Source: JACCYU01 sp050740315
Lineage (GTDB): Bacteria; Pseudomonadota; Gammaproteobacteria; JACCYU01
Direction of reading: 5' to 3'
Assembly (NCBI GenBank): GCA_050740315.1
Contig: JBOIDC010000007.1
Coordinates: forward strand, 5,850 to 69,849
Length of the DNA: 64,000 bases
Part shown: positions 50,593-58,621 of the stretch, piece by piece
How positions within the stretch are numbered: the stretch's first letter is position 1
Layout: each line of letters opens with the position of its first letter
Translations under genes and position numbers: made by a program
The notes under the pieces: model-generated
Told to the model about the DNA's origin: nothing
Databases searched by the model: none
Seen by the model: the letters and a program-made list of their open reading frames with translations, nothing else

Positions 50593-52427
50593 TACTTCTC
50601 CAGAAAGCAGGCCACCGACCATGGCGGCATCAGTCCGGCGGCAAGCTCGGAGAGTGGCACGCCTTCGCTCAGGAACAAGGTATCGCCATCCGGCTGATCG
50701 ATGCCCTGAATCACGACCTCGCCCAGATTCGCGACGATACTGAGCCGTGCACCTTCGCCAAGACGCCAGTCCACCCGCAGCGCGCTGGGCGGATAGATGT
50801 GCGGTTCGGTGTCCGCGCGGCGGGCGCCGCGCAGATATGGCGTGATTTCCCGCGCGCGCACTTCGAGCAGATGACGGTGAAACCTGAGCCACTGGTCATG
50901 TGGTTCGTGTCTCAGCTGATCCCAATCCAGGATGGCGCTCTCGAACGTGGCTTTCGCGCCGGGATCCGGGATGCGCTTGCGCAGGGCCGGCTTCTTGAAC
51001 TCCGGGAAACGCGCGAATTCCTGGCGGCGCCCTTCCCTGACCTTTTGGGCCAGTTCGCCCTTAAAATCACAAAAAAACGGGAATGGCTGCGCGCAGGCCC
51101 ACTCCTGGCCCATGAACAACAGGGGCGGCATCGGTGAAAGCAGCAGTATCGCCGTGACCGCGCGCAGCGCATCGGGGCTGGCGAGCGCGCTGATGCGCTC
51201 GCCCAGCGCCCGATTGCCGACCTGATCGTGGTTTTGCAGAAAATTGACGAATGCGGTCGGCGGCAGGTGGCCGCTGGGCTCGCCGCGCGTTTCGCCATCG
51301 CGATACGCCGAGGGCTCGCCCTGATACACGAAGCCTTGTGTTAATCCGCGGGCGAGGTGTTCTATGGGGCGATCCGTGTAATCCGCGTAGTAGCCAGCGT
51401 GTTCGCCGGTGGATAACGCGTGCAGGACGTGGTGCATGTCGTCGTTCCACTGGGCGATGTAAGCGCGCGGCTGGCCCGTCTCATCGCGTTCCAGGAAGCG
51501 GGCCGCATTATCGTCGTTTTCCAGCATCAGATGGATCTGGCGTTGCCTGCCCGGTCCCGCCTGTGCGGTTTTGGCCAGCTCCAGCAGGATATGCGGTTCG
51601 GAATCATCGGCGATCGCATGCACCGCATCCAGCCGCAGTCCGTCGATGTGGTATTCCTCCAGCCAGTAAAGCGCGTTGTGAATGAAGAAATCGCGCACCT
51701 CACGGCTTTGTTCGCCGTCGAAATTGATCGCGGCGCCCCAGGGCGTCTTGTGACGCTCGGTGAAGAAATCCTTAGCGTAAGCGTGCAGGTAGTTGCCGTC
51801 CGGCCCGAAGTGGTTGTAAACCACGTCCAGAAACACCATGAGTCCTTTCGCATGTGCGGTCTGCACCAGGTCTTTAAGATCATCCGGCGCGCCATAGCGG
51901 CTGTCGGGTGCGAACGGCAGCACCCCGTCATAGCCCCAGTTGCGCGCACCGGTAAAATCCGCCACGGGCATCAGCTCGATCGCCGTCACGCCCAGCTCCA
52001 CCAAATGGCCGAGCCGCGGCTTGATGGCCTGAAAGGTGCCCTCGGGCGTGAAGCTGCCTACGTGCAGTTCGTAGATCACCGCCTCTTCCCACGGCCGTCC
52101 GTGCCAGTCGGCGTCCTGCCAGTCGAATGTGCCCGGATCGATGATTTGACTGGCGCCGTCAGCATCGTCGGGCTGATAGCGCGAGGCGGGATCGGGGACG
52201 CGCAGATCGCCGTCAATGCGAAACCGATACCGGCCGGGCGCGGGGTAGTCTGTTTCCAGACTGAACCATCCGTGCGTCTCGGCGACCATGGCGGCGCGTT
52301 TTTCGCTTTCATCGACGCCCAGACACAACTCGACCTCGCGTGCACTGGGCGCCCATAAACGAAATCGTGCGCGCCCCGGCTCGACAAGCTCCGCGCCAAA
52401 CGGCATTTTGTGCTGACGTTGAGTCAT
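50592..52427 (-). CDS. treZ: Maltooligosyl trehalose trehalohydrolase
   Basis: 611 residues. An amino-terminal CBM48-like domain (FGAELVEPGRARFRLWAP) precedes a GH13 barrel with nucleophile D267 in DGLRLDAVHAI and acid/base E303 in LMLENDDN. FVNFLQNHDQVGNRALGER is the TreZ signature. It releases trehalose from maltooligosyl trehalose made by TreY. The ATG at 52427 has an AAGGAG ribosome site; the frame is open for 75 codons upstream without homology. It is the first gene of the 14 kb cluster, so the main promoter should lie in 52428-52996. Confidence 0.97.
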   Translation of the reverse strand: MTQRQHKMPFGAELVEPGRARFRLWAPSAREVELCLGVDESEKRAAMVAETHGWFSLETDYPAPGRYRFRIDGDLRVPDPASRYQPDDADGASQIIDPGTFDWQDADWHGRPWEEAVIYELHVGSFTPEGTFQAIKPRLGHLVELGVTAIELMPVADFTGARNWGYDGVLPFAPDSRYGAPDDLKDLVQTAHAKGLMVFLDVVYNHFGPDGNYLHAYAKDFFTERHKTPWGAAINFDGEQSREVRDFFIHNALYWLEEYHIDGLRLDAVHAIADDSEPHILLELAKTAQAGPGRQRQIHLMLENDDNAARFLERDETGQPRAYIAQWNDDMHHVLHALSTGEHAGYYADYTDRPIEHLARGLTQGFVYQGEPSAYRDGETRGEPSGHLPPTAFVNFLQNHDQVGNRALGERISALASPDALRAVTAILLLSPMPPLLFMGQEWACAQPFPFFCDFKGELAQKVREGRRQEFARFPEFKKPALRKRIPDPGAKATFESAILDWDQLRHEPHDQWLRFHRHLLEVRAREITPYLRGARRADTEPHIYPPSALRVDWRLGEGARLSIVANLGEVVIQGIDQPDGDTLFLSEGVPLSELAAGLMPPWSVACFLEK

Positions 52428-52996
52428 GTTTCTAACTCCTTCGATGCCACTGGCAGCGTCAGGGAGCGGCCCCGCGGCAACCTCGAGTTGCGTGTAGCGG
52501 CTATCAGCGGCTTTGCGACACCGGCCACGCCGATATTCAACATGCGCACAAGTAATTGTTTTTGCAAGCAACAAAGATTTGCCGATGACGTGCGTTGACG
52601 GGGGTCGCACAGCCGCATCAATGGTCGAACGAATCGCATCCGACCGCGCCACAGGTGAACGGCAATTCTGCTGTTACAGATTTCTTGCTTGCCAGTTAAG
52701 ACAATAATGCGATGCGGTTGCCATCGACGTCTGCGCGGCCTGCCAAGGCCGGACGGTGAATAAACAACGCCATGCAGATACCGATTGGTGCAGCAGATGT
52801 TGTCCGCCACGGCAGTTTTGCATCAAATCGTTAGACGTTAAGACCGAAAACTATATGCTGGTAGGACGCAGCAGTTGCCGATCATCAGAGCAGCCATGGC
52901 GTTGTTTGTTTTTACCCTGCACGATGCAATCGAAACGAACTCGCTGGCCAAACGCTTCGATCCCTCGCTTCGACAGGTCTAGACCGCCTGGAACTC
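52428..52996. other. Intergenic region upstream of the alpha-glucan/trehalose cluster
   Basis: About 570 bases without a credible gene; the plus-strand frame 52756-53061 runs into the tRNA and is unlikely. It must hold the treZ promoter (reading left) and the 3' flank of the tRNA-Arg/tRNA-Ala pair. I found no convincing -35/-10 pair or operator. Confidence 0.5.
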
Positions 52997-53072
52997 TGGC
53001 GCCCCGGGCAGGAATCGAACCTGCGACCTGCCGCTTAGGAGGCGGCTGCTCTATCCCCTGAGCTACCGGGGC
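52997..53072 (-). tRNA. tRNA-Arg (anticodon CCT)
   Basis: On the minus strand GCCCCGG pairs with CCGGGGC. The D arm is TAGCTCAGGGGATAGAGC. The anticodon arm GCCGC-CTCCTAA-GCGGC gives CCT, reading AGG. The T arm is GCAGG-TTCGATT-CCTGC. The discriminator is G and CCA is encoded. All stems pair. It lies 16 bases downstream of tRNA-Ala on the same strand. Confidence 0.96.
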
Positions 53073-53088
53073 AAAATGGTGGAAAATT

Positions 53089-53164
<76 letters not shown>

Positions 53165-53474
53165 TTCAGTGACTTTCCCCGAGGCATTCCGGCGTGATCC
53201 CGGAGCCTTTCTGGCCCGCCCCGTCCGTGGCAGTAAACTGTGAATCTACTACGCCACCTGTTGCGCGGTTTCGATACCAATAATGGATGCGGCCTGGTTC
53301 GCAGCGTCAGGACGCTCAGTCACATGTGGCGGAATTCTAACCGGCTCGCGGCTAATGCTCCAGCCCCAATGGCCGATATCGGGCAGCTCATGCGGAAATA
53401 ACCACGGCGAGGGTCATGGCATCACCAGAATCATTGAATACACGTGTATACAGAGAATCAGGGGCAGGTTACAA
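53165..53474. other. Intergenic region without a convincing gene
   Basis: Lies upstream of the tRNA-Ala gene and downstream of the small minus-strand transcript that ends at the terminator at 53475-53500. The plus-strand frame at 53283-53651 has no recognisable domain and spans the terminator, so it is rejected. The tRNA promoter should be within the first 80 bases but is not clear. Confidence 0.45.
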
Positions 53475-53500
53475 ATAAAAACCCCGCCACAAGGGCGGGG
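53475..53500 (-). terminator. Rho-independent terminator, minus strand
   Basis: Seven-base GC stem CCCCGCC/GGCGGGG (53500-53494 with 53488-53482), five-base loop, then a T-rich run TTTTTATTTGT reading left. It ends a minus-strand transcript that starts to its right, where the only candidate product is the 23-residue protein at 53561-53632. Confidence 0.75.
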
Positions 53501-53560
53501 AAGCTGTAGGGAGATGGCAGGAGGCGTCCATCTCCTTCGATTGTCGATTTTGTTAGCGCA

Positions 53561-53632
53561 TCAATGCGGCCACAGGAGCAATCCAACGCTCGCGATGATG
53601 ACGCCTGATGCCAGCAAGAGATTGAATGTCAT
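53561..53632 (-). CDS. Possible 23-residue single-helix membrane protein
   Basis: The short frame encodes MTFNLLLASGVIIASVGLLLWPH, one membrane helix followed by a Trp-Pro-His end. A GACGGG sequence about 10 bases upstream may serve as a ribosome site. Sixty bases after the stop is a strong minus-strand terminator with no other gene to account for it. Tiny one-helix proteins are common stress products. No homologue is recalled, so it rests on composition and context only. Confidence 0.4.
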   Translation of the reverse strand: MTFNLLLASGVIIASVGLLLWPH

Positions 53633-53801
53633 TGTCGTACCCGTCGCGTAGTCCATCCCACGCTTCGGACTATGTCATGGGCATTTTGTATTGTGCACAA
53701 TGGCTACGATGAGCGCCGACAAGCGACCGATGAAAGGAACGCACTGCGGAGAACCTGCCCGGCCGGGACCATCCTGTGGCTGATAACGGGCGGACGCCGC
53801 G

Positions 53802-54089
53802 CTAGCGAGACCGAGCCGGATAGTGCCAGCTTTCCCTCTCAATCTTGAACTGAAGCTCCTGGCTGCGCTGCGGTTGCAGCGATCGCGGGCTCTGGTAGGC
53901 CGGCGGCGCCACGGAACGTGCCGGCAGACGTGGCGAGAAACGCGACTGGAAAAGTTCGCGTTGATCCAGTTGCCGTTGTCTGAGGTGCTGACGTTGCAGT
54001 TGCCGGTCGAGCCGGCGTCGCTCCGATGCTGAAAGGTTTTCCAGCGCCTCCAGCTTTCGCTGGTATCGGTCCTGCTGCAGCTCCAGCAC
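53802..54089 (-). CDS. Hypothetical Gln/Arg-rich helical protein (uncertain)
   Basis: 95 residues from a GTG. About half the sequence is Gln, Arg, Glu and Leu in a helical pattern (RYQRKLEALENLSASERRRLDRQLQRQHLRQRQL), then a Pro/Ser-rich tail. The frame remains open upstream to about 54160 without a conventional start codon or ribosome site, so the true start, if any, is unknown. Low-complexity helices of this kind often come from chance frames in GC-rich DNA, yet no better gene covers this interval on either strand. Confidence 0.3.
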   Translation of the reverse strand: MLELQQDRYQRKLEALENLSASERRRLDRQLQRQHLRQRQLDQRELFQSRFSPRLPARSVAPPAYQSPRSLQPQRSQELQFKIERESWHYPARSR

Positions 54090-54358
54090 CCGCTGGCGCC
54101 GAAGGTTCTCCGTTGCAAGCTTGCCACCTTGCGACGCATGGACGCCTATGAAATGCTACACAAACTCGCGAGGATTAACGGGTAAACGCACGAGTGTCTA
54201 AACAAGGCAGACGTTTTACACATCATCGCTTTACTCATCGGCAGAGGGGCAAGCAACCTGGAAACTTGGATAGTCGGTTTTGTGCGCATGTTCCCCGTAC
54301 GGCGCCGGACTGGCCTGTATGATAGACCCACAGAAACTTGCGTGGCGGGAGACAGGGC

Positions 54359-54676
54359 GTGATCGAACGCCGTCAAAGTGAACGTAAACAGGTGGCTGCT
54401 CTGGTGTATCTGTGCGTCACGGGGCAGCGATTTCGGCGCTGCAAAGCCAGTGATCTGAGCGCGGGCGGCATCTTCATCGAAATGGAGCCCTTCGCGTTGC
54501 GCAGAGGCCGCAAGGTGCAACTGGTATTTGTGCTGGCAACCGGCGCGACCATCAAACTTCACCGGTTACCGGCGGTGGTGGCGCGAGTGACCAGGGCGGG
54601 CGCCGGCATGTTATTGCACAGCAAGTTGCCGCGCCGTCGCGCAGGCGTACTGCCGCAATACCCCAGCCTCAGCTGA
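54359..54676 (+). CDS. PilZ-domain protein
   Basis: 105 residues from a GTG with GGGAG about 9 bases upstream. The cyclic-di-GMP motifs are RRQSERK (RxxxR) at about residues 4-10 and DLSAGGIFIE (DxSxxG) at about 34-43. It is a single PilZ fold with no partner domain. Such proteins act as cyclic-di-GMP receptors controlling motility or exopolysaccharide. No diguanylate cyclase or target gene is adjacent. The end (RRRAGVLPQYPSLS) is unstructured. Confidence 0.85.
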   Translation: MIERRQSERKQVAALVYLCVTGQRFRRCKASDLSAGGIFIEMEPFALRRGRKVQLVFVLATGATIKLHRLPAVVARVTRAGAGMLLHSKLPRRRAGVLPQYPSLS

Positions 54677-54730
54677 TTCTGCGCCGTCCCGGCGCGGCGT
54701 ACCGTGTTTAGTTAAGAACGCCATAATGAG

Positions 54731-54752
54731 CGAACACACCTAGATGTGTTCG
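54731..54752. repeat. Near-perfect 22-bp palindrome between PilZ and lpxD genes
   Basis: CGAACACA and TGTGTTCG arms (eight bases each) around CCTAGA, with a central CTAG. There is no T-tract, so an operator is as likely as a terminator. It lies 55 bases after the PilZ stop and 94 bases before lpxD. Confidence 0.45.
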
Positions 54753-54845
54753 GCAATCCCGCCAGATTTGAATTGACCGCTCAATTCCCGGTATTGTCAC
54801 CCCTATCAGGGCGACGCCAAGGCCCGCTATGGCGAGAGGTCTGGA

Positions 54846-55889
54846 ATGAAGCTGAGTTTGCGGGAGCTGCGTGACCGCTTCGGTGGAAAAATTATCGGTG
54901 ATTTAGATGTCGGCATCGACGGCTGCGCGAGTCTGGAGACGGCCAGTGCGGGCGAGATCGCTTTCGCGGAAGCGGCGCGCTATCGGCAACAGGTCGAGGC
55001 CGGTCGCGCGTCGGCCTATCTGGTGACGGAAGATTTTCCGCAAATGCCCGACCAGACCCTGTGGTTGGTTGCACGGCCGCGGGAAACGTTCATCCGCCTG
55101 TTGAGCCTTTTCCATCCCGGCCCCCGCTACGCGCCGGGAGTACATCCCAGCGCGACGGTGGCCCCGAGCGCGCGCCTGGGCGAGGGCGTCACTGTCTGTG
55201 AGCACGCCGTAATCCGCGAGGAGGCGCATGTGGGCGCGGGTACCGTCATCGAATCTTGTGTGCATGTCGGGCGCGGCGTGACCTTGGGAGAAAACTGCTG
55301 GATCGGCCCGAACGTCTCTCTGTTGCACGGCGTGAAGCTCGCTGATCGAGTCACCGTCCATGCCGGCGCGGTCATCGGCGGCGACGGCTTCGGATACCTC
55401 TGGATGGATAACCGGCACACGAAAGTGCCATCGCTGGGTTCGGTTCAGATCGACGATGACGTCGAGATCGGCTGCAACGTCTGTATCGACCGCGCGACTT
55501 TTGGGGCAACCCGGATTCGCCGGGGCACGAAAATCGACAACCTGGTGCAGATCGGCCACAACAACGACATCGGCGAGGATGCGATCATCGTCTCACAGGT
55601 CGGGCTTTCAGGTACCGTGAAGATCGGCGACAGGGCGGTGCTGGCAGGCCAGGTAGGCGTGGCGGATCATATCGAAATCGGCGCGGGGGCGACGGTCGCG
55701 GCGGCCAGCGGCGTCAGCAAGAACGTGCCGCCGGGCGAGACGGTATGGGGCTACCCTGCCCGCCGGATACGCACCGCATGGCGGGAGCTTGCGCACATTG
55801 CGCGCTTTCCGCACTTCATGCGCCGCCTGAAAATACTGGAAGCTCGCATCTCCAGCCTTGATGACAGCCTCAAGAAGCTTGATAAGTAG
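54846..55889 (+). CDS. lpxD: UDP-3-O-acylglucosamine N-acyltransferase
   Basis: 347 residues. The amino-terminal uridine-binding domain (about 1-100) is followed by hexapeptide repeats forming a left-handed beta helix. The catalytic His is H238 in VQIGHNNDIGED, matching His239 of Escherichia coli LpxD; GGDGFGYLW and FGATRIRRGTKIDN are conserved, and a carboxyl helix ends the protein. It adds the N-linked 3-hydroxyacyl chain in lipid A synthesis. It stands alone rather than in bamA-lpxD-fabZ-lpxA, so it may be a second copy with a different acyl preference. Confidence 0.95.
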   Translation: MKLSLRELRDRFGGKIIGDLDVGIDGCASLETASAGEIAFAEAARYRQQVEAGRASAYLVTEDFPQMPDQTLWLVARPRETFIRLLSLFHPGPRYAPGVHPSATVAPSARLGEGVTVCEHAVIREEAHVGAGTVIESCVHVGRGVTLGENCWIGPNVSLLHGVKLADRVTVHAGAVIGGDGFGYLWMDNRHTKVPSLGSVQIDDDVEIGCNVCIDRATFGATRIRRGTKIDNLVQIGHNNDIGEDAIIVSQVGLSGTVKIGDRAVLAGQVGVADHIEIGAGATVAAASGVSKNVPPGETVWGYPARRIRTAWRELAHIARFPHFMRRLKILEARISSLDDSLKKLDK

Positions 55890-55963
55890 CGCCTGCTGCT
55901 GTGCGCCCCATTGACTGAGCGTGATCTTGTCATGCCGCCCGTTTACCGGCCTTAGGACCGCAA

Positions 55964-56476
55964 TTAAAAGGAAAGCCTGTAAGCAGAGGTCAGGGCGCCG
56001 ATGGCGCTGACGGCGACGAGCAGCCTTAGAATCTGCACAAAATGCTGATTGATCGAGCGCTTGCGGAAGAACCGATGGTAATACGGCTTGGGGCTGGCGC
56101 GCGCCTGCAAGTCTTCGGTCGGTGCCATGGCGAAGCTGACAGTGTTGTTCTCGTACTGCAGGTGGTGCAGTTTGAGTACCTTTTCCATGAGCTTTTTGGT
56201 CTTCCTGATCTTGCGATAGTTTTTCATCCCTACTTTTAGTGCCCGGATGCCCAGCCAGGCGATAGAGCCACCGACGCTGAATCCAAACAGTGCCGCCAGC
56301 GCGAGGAGCGCGTCGTTACCTGCATACAGCATCGCAAAGGCAATGCTCGTCAGCCCCAGGCTCAGCGTCAGACAGAAGCGTAGCCGATCCCAGTTATAGC
56401 TGACCTGATAACGGTATTCCTCCATGACAACCTTGTAGATGTCGAGCAACTCATCCTGGCTCAAGCTGATGCCCAT
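55964..56476 (-). CDS. RipA-like small membrane protein
   Basis: 170 residues. Residues 7-35 (LLDIYKVVMEEYRYQVSYNWDRLRF) then two membrane helices (CLTLSLGLTSIAFAMLYAG and ALLALAALFGFSVGGSIAWLG), a basic cytoplasmic stretch, and a final helix (ILRLLVAVSAIGALTSAY). The EYRxQVxxNWxR opening resembles the RipA family of octameric inner-membrane proteins; this is a tentative match from memory. An alternative is an SLATT-type effector, but the accompanying sensor genes are absent. Convergent with lpxD. Confidence 0.5.
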   Translation of the reverse strand: MGISLSQDELLDIYKVVMEEYRYQVSYNWDRLRFCLTLSLGLTSIAFAMLYAGNDALLALAALFGFSVGGSIAWLGIRALKVGMKNYRKIRKTKKLMEKVLKLHHLQYENNTVSFAMAPTEDLQARASPKPYYHRFFRKRSINQHFVQILRLLVAVSAIGALTSAYRLSF

Positions 56477-56753
56477 TTGTACCTACTTTAATTCGTTGGC
56501 GTGCTGTCGACTATCACGCGATGACCCTTGAATTCATACAAATACCGAATGTGGCGCCGCCCGAATGTATAACGGCACATGAGTCAGCGCCGCTGGGCAA
56601 CTGACGCAGGCGGTTGCTAATCGTAAATTGCCTGTCAGGCGTAAGTAAACTCTTCACGCATCCACGCGCGCTACTTTTCGTGAGATAGCGCACAACCGCG
56701 CCGGCCCGGCTGTGGCAAGATCCTGATCTCCGCTAAGACTAAAGGAATATGTC

Positions 56754-56849
56754 ATGGACCTCGGATTCGCAATAATCGTTCCTGTGCTGGCTTACCTCAT
56801 CTGGAGACCGTCACCGCGACCGCGTCGCCGTCATAGCGAAATCAATTAA
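56754..56849 (+). CDS. Possible 31-residue membrane-tethered basic peptide
   Basis: The short frame starts MDLGFAIIVPVLAYLIW, one membrane helix, followed by an Arg/Pro-rich tail (RPSPRPRRRHSEIN). An AAAGGA ribosome site sits 7 bases before the ATG. No longer frame overlaps it. It lies in a 440-base gap between the RipA-like gene and bioD, just before a tRNA-like fragment. No homologue is recalled. Confidence 0.45.
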   Translation: MDLGFAIIVPVLAYLIWRPSPRPRRRHSEIN

Positions 56850-56870
56850 GGCGGTCTGCTTCCCGTCTGG

Positions 56871-56921
56871 CGCAACTGTGTAATCAGCCGGTCGCGGGTT
56901 CGATTCCGGCCGCCATCCCCA
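56871..56921 (+). repeat. tRNA-Thr-like 3' half, probable old att site
   Basis: The stretch contains TGTAATCAGCCGGTCG, a match to the anticodon arm and variable loop of tRNA-Thr (TGT), then the T arm GCGGG-TTCGATT-CCGGC (one mismatch), CGCCATC, a discriminator base and CCA. The 5' acceptor strand and D arm are missing and the anticodon stem lacks about three bases, so it cannot fold as a working tRNA. It ends two bases before the bioD stop. Confidence 0.55.
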
Positions 56922-56922
56922 T

Positions 56923-57585
56923 TCAATCAATTAGTTGCATTATCCGCGTGCACAGGTTGGCACCGTTCGAGCAATGGCCGAATTTGAAGAGCGGAACGGT
57001 TAGCCGTTGTTTGAGATCGTCTGCGTTGTTCATCGCCGGCGTTGCGGCACGTCCGATCTGGTTCAATACGACCGCGAGCAGGCTCAAACCACGCGCCCGG
57101 ATGGCCTCGGTGGTCAGCAGCACGTGGTTGAGGCAACCAAGCCGATCGGCGGCGACGAGCAATACGGGAAGGCGCAGCCGCGCGGCGAGGTCCGCGTTTA
57201 AACCGTCGGCTGCCAGGGGCGAATAAAAGCCACCGGCGCCCTCTATCCACGCAAAACTGTCATCGCTGACGCCTTTAACGCAAGCCTGTTCGAGCTCGGC
57301 GATGATCAGATGCCTGCTTTCCAGGTGCGCTGCCCGCGCGGGAGATAGCGCATGTCGAAACCGAAAAGGGCACACGTCCATCAGATTCCCGATTCGGCCC
57401 GCGGCGGTGTGGAGGATAGCAGCGTCGGCAGGCATTAATTGCCCGCCGTGCACGTCGCAGCCGGACTCGACCGGTTTGCGGGCCAGGACACGAACGCCAC
57501 GCGCGCGCAAGCCGCGGATAACGGCAGCGCCGACATAGGTCTTGCCCACACCGGTGTCAGTGCCGGTTACGAACACGCCACGCAA
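56923..57585 (-). CDS. bioD: Dethiobiotin synthetase
   Basis: 220 residues. The P-loop is GTDTGVGKT (about residues 7-15), KPVESG is the diaminopelargonate-site loop, and IEGAGGFYSPL is the second conserved motif. It forms the ureido ring of dethiobiotin from 7,8-diaminopelargonate, carbon dioxide and ATP. It begins 4 bases after the purC stop, an unusual pairing: other bio genes are not in this window. The 3' end abuts a tRNA-like fragment. Confidence 0.95.
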   Translation of the reverse strand: MRGVFVTGTDTGVGKTYVGAAVIRGLRARGVRVLARKPVESGCDVHGGQLMPADAAILHTAAGRIGNLMDVCPFRFRHALSPARAAHLESRHLIIAELEQACVKGVSDDSFAWIEGAGGFYSPLAADGLNADLAARLRLPVLLVAADRLGCLNHVLLTTEAIRARGLSLLAVVLNQIGRAATPAMNNADDLKQRLTVPLFKFGHCSNGANLCTRIMQLID

Positions 57586-57589
57586 GGGT

Positions 57590-58486
57590 TTATTCGCCCA
57601 TCAGCAACCGTTTTGCCGTGCGGTATTTTTCCGCGGTCTTGTCTACGATTCTCCGCGGCAGCGCAGGGCCCGGCGCTGTCTTGTCCCAGTCGAGCGTCTC
57701 CAGATAATCGCGCACGAACTGTTTGTCGAAACTGGGCGGGCTGCTGCCCGGCCGGTAGGTGTCCGCCGGCCAGAAGCGCGACGAGTCCGGCGTCAGTGCC
57801 TCGTCGATCAGCACCAGCGCGCCATCCGCGCCCAGGCCGAACTCGAATTTGGTATCGGCGATGATAATGCCACGATCGCGCGCGAAGGCGGCGGCCTGCC
57901 GGTACAGTTCCAGGCTCGTCTCACGCACTCTTATCGCCAGTTCGCGGCCGACAAGTTCGGCCACTTGTTCGAAACCAATGTTGACGTCGTGCTCGCCCGC
58001 GCCGGCCTTTGTGGAGGGCGTGAAAATCGGCTCGGGCAGCCGCTCGGCGAGGCGCAGGCCGGGCGCTAATCGGATGCCGCCGATCGTGCCCTCGCGCTGA
58101 TAATCTTTCCAGCCCGAGCCGATCAGATAGCCGCGCACCACGGCTTCCACCGGCAGCGCGCGCAGCTTGCGCACGACCACGCTGCGACTTTCCAGCGCAC
58201 GGCGATCTTCGACGGCGGGAAGCACGTCCTGCAGCGGCAGCGCCGCCAGATGATTGGGAATGACACCGCGCAGACGCCGGAACCAGAAATTAGAGATTGC
58301 CGTCAGTATCTCGCCCTTACCGGGAATCGGCGTGGGTAGCACCACGTCGAAGGCAGACAGTCGGTCGCTGGTCACGATCAGCATGTGCCGTGCGTCGATA
58401 TCGTAGATGTCGCGCACCTTGCCGCGATGCCGCAGCCGCAGGCTGGGAATGTTCGATTCGAATAAGCTTTCGTACAAAGTGTTCAA
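57590..58486 (-). CDS. purC: Phosphoribosylaminoimidazole-succinocarboxamide synthase
   Basis: 298 residues, the longer SAICAR synthetase type. RHRGKVRDIYDI is the ATP-binding start, TSDRLSAFDVVLP and VEAVVRGYLIGSGWKDY are family signatures, and SSRFWPADTYRPG and DKQFVRDYLE close the active site. It joins aspartate to CAIR in purine synthesis. It is divergent from purE with 135 bases between the starts, which should contain promoters for both; bioD follows it. Confidence 0.97.
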   Translation of the reverse strand: MNTLYESLFESNIPSLRLRHRGKVRDIYDIDARHMLIVTSDRLSAFDVVLPTPIPGKGEILTAISNFWFRRLRGVIPNHLAALPLQDVLPAVEDRRALESRSVVVRKLRALPVEAVVRGYLIGSGWKDYQREGTIGGIRLAPGLRLAERLPEPIFTPSTKAGAGEHDVNIGFEQVAELVGRELAIRVRETSLELYRQAAAFARDRGIIIADTKFEFGLGADGALVLIDEALTPDSSRFWPADTYRPGSSPPSFDKQFVRDYLETLDWDKTAPGPALPRRIVDKTAEKYRTAKRLLMGE

Positions 58487-58621
58487 ACGGGTTGCGGATT
58501 ACGGACGAAGTTTAATGGGTTCCCGGGCATCGTAATAGATGCGCGGGCGGCATGGTATTTTGACTGGCCTTGTCGCGACAACTTGGCCAAAATAGCGCTT
58601 TCCCACAAAGCGATTGGCGCG

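Noticed and set aside
52756..53061. 101-codon plus-strand open frame upstream of treZ
   Set aside because: Its 3' third is the antisense of the tRNA-Arg gene and it has no family support.
53283..53651. 122-codon plus-strand open frame
   Set aside because: Spans a GC-rich terminator hairpin and has no domain; the minus-strand mini-protein explains the region better.
56850..56921. Intact tRNA-Thr
   Set aside because: Acceptor pairing with the 5' GGCGGTC sequence leaves no room for a T stem, the D arm is unrecognisable and the anticodon stem is short, so only a 3' fragment is called.
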